Below are positions 6,741 to 15,571 of a DNA stretch of 64,000 nucleotides, piece after piece. The position numbers and the translations under genes are program-made. This DNA comes from RPQJ01 sp046347155 (GTDB lineage Bacteria; Pseudomonadota; Gammaproteobacteria; Steroidobacterales; Steroidobacteraceae). Every line of letters begins with the position of its first letter. Position 1 is the first letter of the stretch. Where the stretch lies: NCBI GenBank assembly GCA_046347155.1, contig JAXMGT010000002.1, forward strand, positions 1 to 64,000, read 5' to 3'. The notes beneath the pieces were generated by a model. The model was not told where the DNA came from and did not search any database. It was given only the letters and a program-made list of their open reading frames with translations.

Positions 6741-7886
6741 ATGATCCGGCACCTGGCAGCCGTGGCGCTCGCAGCGCTCGGCCTGGCGACCATCGGCGGC
6801 TGCAACGTCAGCATCGACAGCGACAAGAACGTCAGCGAGCAACTTGGCTCCGACAGTTACCGCGCGGGCGGCTTCGTGAACCTGACCGATGCCGTCGAGG
6901 GCGACGCCTTCCTCGCCGGTGGCCAGGTCTCGACGGCCAACGAGGTGGGCGGCGACCTGGTGGTGGCCGCCGGCGAGATCTCGGTCGGCGGCAGCGTCGG
7001 CGACGACCTCTATGCTGCGGGCGGGGACGTCAAGGTGGACGCGATCATCCACGGCAACGCTCGGGTCGGCGGTGGGGACGTTGCATTCGGACCGGCCACT
7101 GTCGTCGCGGGTTCGACGACGATCGCGGGCGGACGGATCGTGTTCGAAGGCAATTCCCACGGTTACCTGAAGCTGAGCGGCGGCTCGGTCACGCTGGGCG
7201 GCCAGGTCCACGGCGACGTCGACGTGCGGGCCGAGGAACTCACGATCCTGCCCGGCACCGAGGTCGGTGGGCGACTCGTCTACCGCGGGCCCACCCCGCC
7301 GGTCGTTCCCGAGGGCGCCGTGATCGTGGGAGGCGTCGAGTATCACGAGGGCGGCCACGGCGACTCGCTGACCCGTGATTCCGGGTCGGGCCAGGGCACC
7401 CATTGGTTCGGTTCGCTGCTCTGGTTCGCCGGCGTGTTCGGCATGGGCGCACTGTTCCTCGTGCTGTTCCCGACGATGTCGGCGCGCGCGGTCGACGTGG
7501 TCGGCCGCGATCCGTGGAAGGCGCTCGGCGTCGGCCTCGGCGTGCTCGTGTTCAACCCGCTGGTCGCCGTCGTGCTGGTGCTGACGATCGTCGGCATACC
7601 GCTCGCGCTGCTGCTGGTGCTCGTCTACCTGCTCGTGATGTTCCTCGGCTGGATCGTCGGGGCTTCGTTCCTCGGGCAGAAGGCGCTGTCGCTCGCGCCG
7701 GGCGAGCGCCCGGTGACCACCCAGTGGCGGCTGATCGCGCTGCTGCTGGCGCTTGCGGTGCTCGCCGCGCTCGACTTCGTGCCGTTCATCGGCGGGCTCG
7801 TGCACTTCGTGGTGCTGGTGGCGGGCATGGGTGCGCTGGCGGCACAAGGCTGGACCAGTCGCGACGCCACGCCGAGCCGAGGCTGA
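6741..7886 (+). CDS. Bactofilin-like polymer-forming lipoprotein with C-terminal membrane segments
   Basis: A 381-residue protein. The start is ATG 6741 behind a strong AAGGAG; its N-terminus ends in the lipobox-like LATIGGC, so it is probably lipidated. Residues about 35-195 are a glycine/valine-rich right-handed beta-helix pattern (DAFLAGGQV, DLVVAAGEISVGGSV, DLYAAGGDVKVDAI), as in bactofilins and polymer-forming cytoskeletal proteins. From about residue 225, three or four hydrophobic segments follow. The layout suggests an envelope scaffold with the beta-helix outside the cytoplasm. It is followed three bases later by a small membrane protein gene, so it probably forms an operon with it. 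Confidence 0.72.
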   Translation: MIRHLAAVALAALGLATIGGCNVSIDSDKNVSEQLGSDSYRAGGFVNLTDAVEGDAFLAGGQVSTANEVGGDLVVAAGEISVGGSVGDDLYAAGGDVKVDAIIHGNARVGGGDVAFGPATVVAGSTTIAGGRIVFEGNSHGYLKLSGGSVTLGGQVHGDVDVRAEELTILPGTEVGGRLVYRGPTPPVVPEGAVIVGGVEYHEGGHGDSLTRDSGSGQGTHWFGSLLWFAGVFGMGALFLVLFPTMSARAVDVVGRDPWKALGVGLGVLVFNPLVAVVLVLTIVGIPLALLLVLVYLLVMFLGWIVGASFLGQKALSLAPGERPVTTQWRLIALLLALAVLAALDFVPFIGGLVHFVVLVAGMGALAAQGWTSRDATPSRG

Positions 7887-7889
7887 GCC

Positions 7890-8330
7890 GTGAACTACTG
7901 GCCGCACCTCGTCGCGATGCTGGTCGGTGCCGGGCTCACGGTGCAGGTCGGCATGAATTCGACCGTGCGCCTGGCACTCGGGTCGCCGGTCGTCGCCGCC
8001 GTCGTGAATTTCGGCGTGGGGCTCGCCGCGCTCGTCGTGGTCGCGGTCGTCGGTGGGGCACGCGTCGCGCCGGGCGGAGCCGGGACGGTGCCCGCCTGGG
8101 CCTGGCTCGGCGGGCTGCTCGGCGCCGCGTACGTCGCGTCGACGACGGTGCTCGGCCCGCGGCTCGGCGCGACCGCGCTGCTCGCGCTCGTGCTCGCGGG
8201 ACAGATGCTGGCCGCGCTCGCGGTCGACCAGTTCGGCGTGCTCGGCTTCCCGCAGAACGTCGTGACGCCTGGTCGACTGGTCGGCGCGGCGCTCGTGATC
8301 GTGGGCGCCGTGCTGATCGTTCGCCGCTAG
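7890..8330 (+). CDS. DMT-superfamily membrane protein, YdcZ/DUF606 type
   Basis: A 146-residue protein made of about five transmembrane helices, with the internal pattern QVGMNSTVRLALGSPVVAAVVNF near the N-terminus and a terminal helix GAALVIVGAVLIVRR. This matches the small EamA-like DUF606/YdcZ proteins, which are half-length members of the drug/metabolite transporter superfamily and probably dimerise. The substrate is unknown. The start is GTG 7890, three bases after the preceding stop, so it is translationally linked to the bactofilin-like gene and to the thioredoxin-like gene downstream (8-base gap). Confidence 0.75.
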   Translation: MNYWPHLVAMLVGAGLTVQVGMNSTVRLALGSPVVAAVVNFGVGLAALVVVAVVGGARVAPGGAGTVPAWAWLGGLLGAAYVASTTVLGPRLGATALLALVLAGQMLAALAVDQFGVLGFPQNVVTPGRLVGAALVIVGAVLIVRR

Positions 8331-8338
8331 GAGGACCG

Positions 8339-8920
8339 ATGGCCCGCACACCCTCTACGATGCTCGCGCTCGGGACACCCGCGCCCGGGTTCGACCTGCC
8401 GGATTTCGACGGGCGCCGCCACGCGCTCGCCGACTTCGCGGCCTCGCCGGCCCTGCTCGTCGTGTTCACCTGCGAGCACTGCCCGTTCGCGCGCCACGTA
8501 CGTGCGGAGTTTGCCCGCTACGCGCGCGAGTACGGCCCGCGCGGACTCGCGATCGTCGCGATCAATTCGAATGACCTCGGGGCGTACCCGCAGGACGGTC
8601 CCGACGCGATGCGCGAGGAGGCGCGGTCGGCCGGTTACGGGTTCCCGTACCTGCTCGACGAGACGCAGGCGGTCGCGAAGGCCTACCGCGCGGCGTGCAC
8701 GCCCGACTTCTTCCTGTTCGGCCCGGATCGCCGCCTCGTGTATCGCGGACAGTTCGACGACAGCCGGCCGGGCGCGGCGATGCCGGTCACCGGGGCGGAC
8801 CTGCGACGGGCCACGGAAGCGGTGCTCTCGGGCCGGACAGTGGACCCGGAACAGCGGCCGAGCCTCGGCTGCAACATCAAGTGGAAGCCGGGCGCCGGGC
8901 CCGACTATTACGCGGCCTGA
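8339..8920 (+). CDS. Thioredoxin-like (AhpC/TSA) protein
   Basis: A 193-residue redox protein of the AhpC/TSA thioredoxin-fold group, found widely as 'thioredoxin family protein'. Seen: the N-terminal strand PAPGFDLPDFDGRRHALADF, a redox centre TCEHCPFARHV with a CxxC, the cis-Pro region CTPDFFLFGPDRRLVYRGQ, and the family's C-terminal SLGCNIKWKPG. There is no signal peptide, so it is cytoplasmic, probably a thiol oxidoreductase or peroxidase. The start is ATG 8339 with an ideal AGGAGG just upstream. It is the last gene of the 6741-8920 operon. Confidence 0.85.
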   Translation: MARTPSTMLALGTPAPGFDLPDFDGRRHALADFAASPALLVVFTCEHCPFARHVRAEFARYAREYGPRGLAIVAINSNDLGAYPQDGPDAMREEARSAGYGFPYLLDETQAVAKAYRAACTPDFFLFGPDRRLVYRGQFDDSRPGAAMPVTGADLRRATEAVLSGRTVDPEQRPSLGCNIKWKPGAGPDYYAA

Positions 8921-8932
8921 ACGGGCGACGCC

Positions 8933-9511
8933 TCAGGGCGAGTATTTCGGGAACTCGCCCAGGATGTCGGTCGCCATTTCCGTGGCGGTGCGGATCGCCT
9001 GCTCGGAGTTCGCGTTGCGCGTCTCGGCGGTGATCGCGCCGCGCCAGATGAGCGACTGCGAGGTCGGGTCGTCGACGAAGACGATCACGGAACCCTCGGT
9101 GACCCGCCGCTCGCGCGGCAGTTCGGAGGCGGCGGGTTGCGGCGGGGCGCTCGCGCTCAGCACCGCGTTCGGCGAAGGCGCATTGAAGCGCGGCTGCTGC
9201 GACGTGACGTACTTGCGCGTGCCGACCACCTGGTAGCTCACGATCATCTGCGCGGCCTTCGCGTCGGCCACCGGCTGGTAACCCTTCTTCACGAGCTCGC
9301 CGACGATGGTTTCGCGCATCTGCCGGTCGGCGGACTGCACGACGCCGGGGTCGATCGCGGCGGCCGAACCGAGTTCGCCACCGCCCCAGGCGAAGGTCCG
9401 GCGTGCGGCGACGTCGGCGCCGGGCGCCTGGAACTTGTCCACGTCCCACGTGGAGGCGCAGCCCGCGAGCATCGCGAGCAGCGCGGCAGCCAGGCCGGCC
9501 CGCTTCGACAT
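8933..9511 (-). CDS. DUF4136 domain lipoprotein
   Basis: A 192-residue exported protein with a clear lipoprotein signal (AAALLAMLAGC, lipid Cys at about residue 18). The following DUF4136 pattern includes TWDVDKFQAPGADVAARRTFAW and RQMRETIVGELVKKGYQPV, and ends RTATEMATDILGEFPKYSP. Family members are outer-membrane-associated lipoproteins of unknown function. It is convergent with the thioredoxin-like gene and divergent from the response regulator at 9716; the 204-base divergent gap has no motif I can name. Confidence 0.8.
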   Translation of the reverse strand: MSKRAGLAAALLAMLAGCASTWDVDKFQAPGADVAARRTFAWGGGELGSAAAIDPGVVQSADRQMRETIVGELVKKGYQPVADAKAAQMIVSYQVVGTRKYVTSQQPRFNAPSPNAVLSASAPPQPAASELPRERRVTEGSVIVFVDDPTSQSLIWRGAITAETRNANSEQAIRTATEMATDILGEFPKYSP

Positions 9512-9715
9512 TGCTGACTCCCCGTGTCCGTCGCCCCGTCGGGGACTGTACAGCCACGGCGCCCACCCGCGTCAACCGCGTTTACCGGGGTCCGTCGGAC
9601 GGGTGGTGCGGGTCGCATGCGTGCGAGGCCCGAACGCCGGCAATCTGTGACCTGGCTCGCGCCGGCACGGCCGGCATTGGTACCGGACGTCCGCACAGGC
9701 ATACTGGGCGGGCCT

Positions 9716-12340
9716 ATGAGTGCCATCCTCCTCGCGTACGAGCGCGACCAGGACCTCGCCGCAATCGAGACCCTGCTGGCATCCCGTGGCCATCACGTCG
9801 TGAAGGCGCGCACGGGACTCGAGGCCCTCGAGGTGGCCCGTGCCGAGACGCCGCACGCAATCGTGAGCGACGTGATGCTCCCGCTGCTCGACGGGTTCGC
9901 GCTGTGCCGGCGCCTCAAGGAAGACCCGGTCACCCGCTACCTGCCGATGTTCCTGATGTCGTTCCGCGTCGAGGGCCCCAAGTACGAGGCCTTCGCCGCG
10001 GAGGTCGGTGCGCAGCGTTTCTTCCCGCGCGGTTCGACGCTCGAGGAACTCGCGACGGCGATCGACGGGCTCAAGACCCCGTCCGACACGATGCGGATAC
10101 CGGCGCTGGTGCCGGAACTGCTCGACCGGCAGGAACAGGACCGGCGCCGGGTCACGGAACTCGAGAAGCAGGTCCGCGACCTCACGTACACGAACAAGCT
10201 GCTCGCGGCCGCGGAGCGCGCGGCCCGCAGCAAGGTCGAACGCGATGCCGGCGCCCGGGCCGACGCGAATGCGCGGGCCGACGCGGACGACGCGGCCCGC
10301 AGCCACGAGTTCGAGTCGCGGATCGCCGATCTGGAGCGCCGGCTCGCCGACGGCGAGCAGCGCGAACGCGACCTCGAGGCGCGGATCGCGGCGGTCGCCG
10401 CACGCGAGCAGGAACTCGCCGACGCCGGCAGCCGTGCCCGCGACGACGCGGCCGAGGAAGCCCGTGCGGCGCAGGCCCGCGTCGGCGTGCTCGAGGCGCG
10501 ACTCGCCGAACTGCAGTCGAGTCGGGCGCTCGCGCAGGCGAGCGCGGCCGACGCCGTCCGGGCGTTCGGCGCACTGCCGCTGCCCACGCTGCTACACGAC
10601 ATGGAGACGCACGAGGTGCGCTCCGCCAGCGACGCGGTCGCCGCGCTGCTCGGCGTGCCGCCCGAAGCCATCCCGGGGCGTTCGCTTGGCGACCTGCTGC
10701 CCGGCAGCGTCCCGGCCGAGGGCGAGCCACAGCCCGACGAACTCGAGTACACGCGGCCGAACGGCACCCCGGCACGTCTCGCGCTGCGTCGTGCGTCCGT
10801 GTCCTACGCGGGGCGCGCCTGCTGGCTCACGACGCTGGTGGACGTGACCGACAGCCGCGAACTCGCCGATGCCGAACGCCGGGCCCGTCCGCGCGCCGCC
10901 GCACTCGAGGCCTCGCCGACCGCGCTCTGCGCCGTCGACGGACAGGGCCTGCTGCTCGCCGCGAACCGGGCCTTCCGGCTGCTGCTGTTGCTCGAGGCGA
11001 GCCGGATCGAGGGCGTGGCGCTGTCCCAGCTCGTCGTCGAGCCGTCGTCGGTCGACGGCCTGCTCGCCTCCGTGCGGCCGATGCGCACGCACTGGCGGCG
11101 TGCCGACGGGATCACGTTCGAGGGCGAGTCGATCGGCGCGCTGGCACCCGAACCGGCCGGTGCGCGGGTGATTGCGCTGCGCGACGTGACCGCCGAGCGC
11201 GCGGCCGAGGCACGCGTCGAGCGCGAGCGCCGGCGCAATGCGGGACTGCTCGAACTCGCCCAGCACGTCCACACGCTGACCGAGGTCGAGGTGCCCCAGC
11301 GCGCGATCGAGGTCGCGCGCGATTCGACCGACAGCGCGTACGGCTGCGTGTTCCTCGCCACCGCCGAGCCGGGCCAGTACGAACTCGCGGCGCTCGCCGG
11401 CGGTGACGGACGCGCCCCGTCGCGATGGCGCGGCCAGGCGCCGGCGGATTCGGCCTTCTGGGAGTGCGCGACGACGCTGGCCGCGACCGAGCGCCACTCG
11501 ACCGAGCGCAACGGGCCGCTCGAGCAGGCCGGCCTGCCCGCGAGCTTCGCCCGCCAGCTCGCCACGCCGATCATGGACGGCGGACGCCTGGTCGGCGTGC
11601 TGCTGCTGGCCGACAAGTCCCTGCCCTACGACGAGGACGACCGGCAGCACGCGGTGCTCGCGGCCGAAGGCCTCTGGAAGGCGCTGCGCCGGCGGCGCTC
11701 GGACGCCGAGGTCGTGAGCGCGATGGATCACATGGAACGCGTGATGTTCGGCGTCATCGAGTCCGTCGGCGCGCTGTCCGAGACCCAGGACGGTCGCAAG
11801 ACCGGCCGCGCCCGGCGCGTTGCCGATCTCGCTGCCGGCATCGGCTCGGCGATGGGCATGCCCGGGCACTCGCTGCGCGGGCTGCGGCTGATCGGCCAGC
11901 TCATCGACGTCGGCATGCTGCACATCCCGCGCGAGATCCTCTGGCGGCCCGGCCCGCTCACGGCGACCGAGTTCGAGCTGGTCCGCACGCACCCGGAGCG
12001 CGGCTTCGAGATGCTGCGCCGGATCGACTTCCCGTGGCCGGTCGCCGAGGCCGTGCGGCAGCACCACGAGCGGCTCGACGGGTCCGGTTACCCGCGCGGC
12101 ATCAAGGGCGACGACATCCTGCTCGAGGCGCGCGTCGTGGCCGTGGCCGACGCGGTCGAGGCGATGCTCTCGCCGCGTCCGCACCGGCAACCACTCACGA
12201 TCGCGGCCTGCATCGAGGAACTGCAGTCGCAGGGTGGACGGCGCTACGATGCGGCCGCCGTGCGTGCCTGCGTGAAGATACTGCGCGAGCGCCAGCTGCG
12301 CAGCGAGCCGGAGGCCCACGCCGGCCAGCGCATCGCCTGA
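9716..12340 (+). CDS. Response regulator with coiled coil, PAS, GAF and degenerate HD-GYP domains
   Basis: An 874-residue multidomain signalling protein. A receiver domain (about 1-120) keeps the phospho-acceptor region SDVMLPLLDG, but the conserved Thr and Lys positions read MSFRVEG and FFPRG. A long alanine/arginine/glutamate-rich coiled coil spans about 130-285. PAS-like domains follow (about 290-500), then a GAF domain (about 520-670), then an HD-GYP region (about 690-870). The GYP motif HHERLDGSGYPRG and HPERGFEM are intact, while the HD motif reads IDVGM instead of HDIGK and the upstream His is Arg (GRARRV). Catalytic c-di-GMP hydrolysis is therefore doubtful. The start ATG 9716 begins the receiver domain exactly. 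Confidence 0.85.
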   Translation: MSAILLAYERDQDLAAIETLLASRGHHVVKARTGLEALEVARAETPHAIVSDVMLPLLDGFALCRRLKEDPVTRYLPMFLMSFRVEGPKYEAFAAEVGAQRFFPRGSTLEELATAIDGLKTPSDTMRIPALVPELLDRQEQDRRRVTELEKQVRDLTYTNKLLAAAERAARSKVERDAGARADANARADADDAARSHEFESRIADLERRLADGEQRERDLEARIAAVAAREQELADAGSRARDDAAEEARAAQARVGVLEARLAELQSSRALAQASAADAVRAFGALPLPTLLHDMETHEVRSASDAVAALLGVPPEAIPGRSLGDLLPGSVPAEGEPQPDELEYTRPNGTPARLALRRASVSYAGRACWLTTLVDVTDSRELADAERRARPRAAALEASPTALCAVDGQGLLLAANRAFRLLLLLEASRIEGVALSQLVVEPSSVDGLLASVRPMRTHWRRADGITFEGESIGALAPEPAGARVIALRDVTAERAAEARVERERRRNAGLLELAQHVHTLTEVEVPQRAIEVARDSTDSAYGCVFLATAEPGQYELAALAGGDGRAPSRWRGQAPADSAFWECATTLAATERHSTERNGPLEQAGLPASFARQLATPIMDGGRLVGVLLLADKSLPYDEDDRQHAVLAAEGLWKALRRRRSDAEVVSAMDHMERVMFGVIESVGALSETQDGRKTGRARRVADLAAGIGSAMGMPGHSLRGLRLIGQLIDVGMLHIPREILWRPGPLTATEFELVRTHPERGFEMLRRIDFPWPVAEAVRQHHERLDGSGYPRGIKGDDILLEARVVAVADAVEAMLSPRPHRQPLTIAACIEELQSQGGRRYDAAAVRACVKILRERQLRSEPEAHAGQRIA

Positions 12341-12347
12341 GCCGGCG

Positions 12348-13763
12348 ATGCTTCTCGAATTCTACGGGGCCGCCGGCGAAGTCACCGGCTCCTGTCACGT
12401 GCTCGAGACGGGCGGCCGACGCGTCCTGCTCGACTGCGGCCTGATCCAGGGCGCCGGCGCGCATGCCGAGCGCAATCGCGCTCCGTTCCCGTTCGAGGCC
12501 TCGAGCGTCGACGCGGTGGTGCTCAGTCACGCGCACATCGACCACTGCGGGCGGCTGCCGCTCCTGCGCAAGCGGGGGTTCCGCGGCCCGGTGTACGCGA
12601 CCGGTGCCTGCCGCGACCTCGCGCGCATCCTGCTCGCCGACTGCGCCGCGATGGCCCAGCACGATGCCGAACGCGAGGAGCGCCGACGGCGACGCAACGG
12701 TGCGCGCGGCCACGCCGAGCCGCTCTACACGCGCGAGGATGCCGAGCAGGTCATGCGCCAGTTCCGCACCGTGGGCTACGGCCGCGCGACCCAGGTGGTC
12801 CCCGGCGTCGAGCTCACGTTCCGGGACGCCGGCCACATCCTCGGTTCGGCAAGCGTGTGCCTCGCCGTCACCGAGGGCGACGTGACGCGGCACCTGCTCT
12901 TCAGCGGCGACCTCGGGCAGTACGACTCGCCGATCCTGCGCGACCCGGAGTCGGGGTTCGTCGCGGACCTCGTGCTGATGGAGAGCACCTACGGGGACCG
13001 GCTGCACCGCGAGCGCGCGGACACGCTGGAGGAGTTCGGCGGGATCCTGCGCACGGCCGCGCGCGGCGGGGGCAACGTGCTGATCCCGGCATTCGCGGTC
13101 GGCCGCAGCCAGGACGTGCTCTACGAGCTCGGGACGCACTACGACGAGTGGCAGCTCGCCGACTGGAGGATCTACCTCGACAGCCCGATGGCGATCGAGG
13201 CCACCGAGGTGTACCTGCGCAACGCCGAACTCTTCGACGAGGAAGCACGCGAGCTCAGGCTGCGCGCGCGCAGCATGCCGCCGCTGCCGAACCTGGTGGC
13301 CTGCCGCACCGTCGAGGAGTCGATCGCGATCAACCGCGTCGCGGGCGGTGCGATCGTGATCGCGGGCAGCGGCATGTGCACGGGCGGGCGGATCGTCCAC
13401 CACCTGAAGCACAACCTCGCGCGGCCCGACTGCCACCTCGTGTTCACCGGGTTCCAGGCGGCCGGCACGCTGGGTCGCGCGATCGTCGACGGTGCGCGGG
13501 GGGTCCGGATCGGCGGGTCACCGGTGGTGGTGCGTGCAGAGGTCCACACGCTCGGCGGCTTCTCGGCGCACGGCGACCAGGCCGACCTGCTGCGCTGGTA
13601 CGCGGGCGTGCGAGGCACGCCGCCCGTGTGGCTGGTGCACGGCGAGCCGTCGTCGTCGGCCGCACTCGCGCAGGCGCTCGAGCGTGCGGGCGCGCGCACC
13701 GCGCTCGCGACGCCGGGGCTCAGGATCGACCTGGCCTCGTTGCCGGCCGTCGGGCGCCGATAG
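12348..13763 (+). CDS. MBL-fold beta-CASP ribonuclease-like protein
   Basis: A 471-residue metallo-beta-lactamase-fold protein with a beta-CASP domain, like bacterial homologues of CPSF73/YsgI and archaeal RNA nucleases. Zinc ligands: SHAHIDHCGRLP (HxHxDH, about residues 60-71), the downstream His of GHILGSA and the Asp of FSGDLGQYD. Beta-CASP and C-terminal motifs: ESTYGDRLH, IPAFAVGRSQDVLYEL, IAGSGMCTGGRIVHHLKH, TLGGFSAHGDQADLL and VHGEPSS. Likely an RNA processing nuclease in the cytoplasm. The start ATG 12348 lies seven bases after the response-regulator stop, so the two are probably cotranscribed. Confidence 0.88.
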   Translation: MLLEFYGAAGEVTGSCHVLETGGRRVLLDCGLIQGAGAHAERNRAPFPFEASSVDAVVLSHAHIDHCGRLPLLRKRGFRGPVYATGACRDLARILLADCAAMAQHDAEREERRRRRNGARGHAEPLYTREDAEQVMRQFRTVGYGRATQVVPGVELTFRDAGHILGSASVCLAVTEGDVTRHLLFSGDLGQYDSPILRDPESGFVADLVLMESTYGDRLHRERADTLEEFGGILRTAARGGGNVLIPAFAVGRSQDVLYELGTHYDEWQLADWRIYLDSPMAIEATEVYLRNAELFDEEARELRLRARSMPPLPNLVACRTVEESIAINRVAGGAIVIAGSGMCTGGRIVHHLKHNLARPDCHLVFTGFQAAGTLGRAIVDGARGVRIGGSPVVVRAEVHTLGGFSAHGDQADLLRWYAGVRGTPPVWLVHGEPSSSAALAQALERAGARTALATPGLRIDLASLPAVGRR

Positions 13764-13770
13764 CGCGAGG

Positions 13771-15375
13771 TCAGCCGTCGAGGTCGAAGTGCAGCGTGAC
13801 GCTCGAGCGGCGCTGCACCGGCTGGCCGTTCGCGGTCCGCGGCCGGTAGAGCCACTCCGACACGGCCCGCTGCGCCGCCGCGTCGAAAACGCCCTGGGGC
13901 TGCGAGCCCACGACGACGACGTCGCGCACGCTGCCGGATTCAGTGATCGTGAACTCGAGTTCAACCCAGCCCTCGACCCCGTCGCGGCGCGCCTCGGCCG
14001 GATAGACGGGATCGACGACGCGGATGCGTCCGAGCGAGTCGGCCGGGGTCGCGGGCGCCGATTCCTGCGCGGCCGCGCGCGCGGCGGGTGCGGGCGTCGC
14101 GCCATCGCCGGCCGGCGCCGTGGCGAGGCCCGCGAGTGCGTGCTGCGGCGCGACGGTCCCACGGACCGACGATGAGCGACCGCTGCGCAGGTTCACGACG
14201 GCCTGCCGGGTCGCCAGCTCCCGGAGCCTCAGTTCGTCTGCGTTCGCGATCCGCGGCGCAAGGGGATCGGGCCCGGCGGTCCGGGGGGTCCGGGTCGTCA
14301 TGGGCCTCGCACCGGTGCCCGGCGACGCGACCGCGAGCGAGGTCACCGGCCCGCGGTTCGGCGATCTGGCCGCAACCGGTGCGTCGTCCGTGGCCGGCGA
14401 CATCGCGACGGTGGCCGGTGTGTCGGTCGGTACGGCGGTGGGGGCCGATGGTGCGAGCTCGGCCGCAAGTTGCGCGACGGCGTCCTCGCCCGGCGCCACG
14501 TCCTCGAGTCTCTCGAGCAGCCGGCGGGCTTCGTCGGCCTGGCCTGCCGCGGCGGCGGCGCGGGCCTCCGCCACCACGTGTTCGACGGTGGCGGCGAGTC
14601 CGGCGGTCGCTTCGGCCTGGCCGGGCCGCGCGAGCAGCACGGCCGCATACAGGTCGAGTGCGTTGCGTCCCTCGGGGGCTTCGTAGCGACCGGCCGCGTA
14701 CGCGGCCCGCGCGCGAGAGAGCACGGGGTCGGAGAGCGGTACCGAAGGGACCGTGGCGGCGGCCGGCGGCGGGTCCGCCGGTTCGTCGCCCTCGGGCGGC
14801 GGCGCTTCGCGCGGGCCGCCGGCAAAATAGAGGATCGCGATGAAGAGCAGCACGCCCGCGCCGACGAACAGCCACTTGCGGGGATCGAACCGTGAAGGCA
14901 GCGCCGGCACCGGGATCAGCGGCGCGCCGCCCTGCGACTCGCGCAGCTCGACGTGCCGGCGGATCGACGCCTGCAGGAACATGCCGGCCCGCCTGGCCGT
15001 CAGCGGCTTGTGCATGAACCGGTAGACGGCGCCGCTGCTGATCAGCCGGGCGAGCACGGCCTCGTCCTCGCGACGACCGGCGACGACGATCACGAGGTCC
15101 GGGAATTGCTCGGCGATGCGCTCGATCAGCGTCGTCGGCGTACCGGACACGGCCGCCATGTCGACGAGCAGGACGCCGCAGCGCCCGGTCAGCAGCAGGT
15201 CCACCGATTCCTCGGCCGAGCGCGCGCGCCAGACCGGGTTGCGCTCGCCGATCGCCGCCCGGATCGCGTCGAACAGCACGAGGTCCCCGGACAGGACGAG
15301 TACGTCCACGAGGACCGCAGGGTCACGGTCCTCCGGCGTCGCCGCCGGGCGGTTCTGGTGCTGAGTCTGGCTCAC
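13771..15375 (-). CDS. Receiver-domain/TonB fusion protein
   Basis: A protein of about 534 residues joining a response-regulator receiver-like domain (about 15-140) to a single transmembrane helix (WLFVGAGVLLFIAILYFAG, about 160-180), a proline/alanine-rich repeat-containing periplasmic region, and a C-terminal TonB domain (about 445-534). The receiver keeps the Asp in VLLVDMAAV and the Lys in RFMHKPL. The TonB part shows RVVDPVYPAEARRDGVEGWV and EWLYRPRTANGQPV. GTG 15375 is preferred because the upstream GTG 15411 adds only 12 unconserved residues. The topology places the receiver in the cytoplasm and TonB in the periplasm. It is convergent with the beta-CASP gene. Confidence 0.8.
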   Translation of the reverse strand: MSQTQHQNRPAATPEDRDPAVLVDVLVLSGDLVLFDAIRAAIGERNPVWRARSAEESVDLLLTGRCGVLLVDMAAVSGTPTTLIERIAEQFPDLVIVVAGRREDEAVLARLISSGAVYRFMHKPLTARRAGMFLQASIRRHVELRESQGGAPLIPVPALPSRFDPRKWLFVGAGVLLFIAILYFAGGPREAPPPEGDEPADPPPAAATVPSVPLSDPVLSRARAAYAAGRYEAPEGRNALDLYAAVLLARPGQAEATAGLAATVEHVVAEARAAAAAGQADEARRLLERLEDVAPGEDAVAQLAAELAPSAPTAVPTDTPATVAMSPATDDAPVAARSPNRGPVTSLAVASPGTGARPMTTRTPRTAGPDPLAPRIANADELRLRELATRQAVVNLRSGRSSSVRGTVAPQHALAGLATAPAGDGATPAPAARAAAQESAPATPADSLGRIRVVDPVYPAEARRDGVEGWVELEFTITESGSVRDVVVVGSQPQGVFDAAAQRAVSEWLYRPRTANGQPVQRRSSVTLHFDLDG

Positions 15376-15571
15376 GGGCGGATTTCCGCAGGCGCGGAGC
15401 CCCGGGTCCACCGCCGGATGGCAAAAACCCGAGGCAATTCAAAGTTCGGACATCCAATTGGCCGATCCGGGCTGGACCGTGTCCACGGACGCCGTCTCGA
15501 CAGCCGGGCAGGGGGCGCGCATGATCCCCCGACGTCCCCTAGAAGGCCGGTACACCGGCCCGGCCCGGAGC

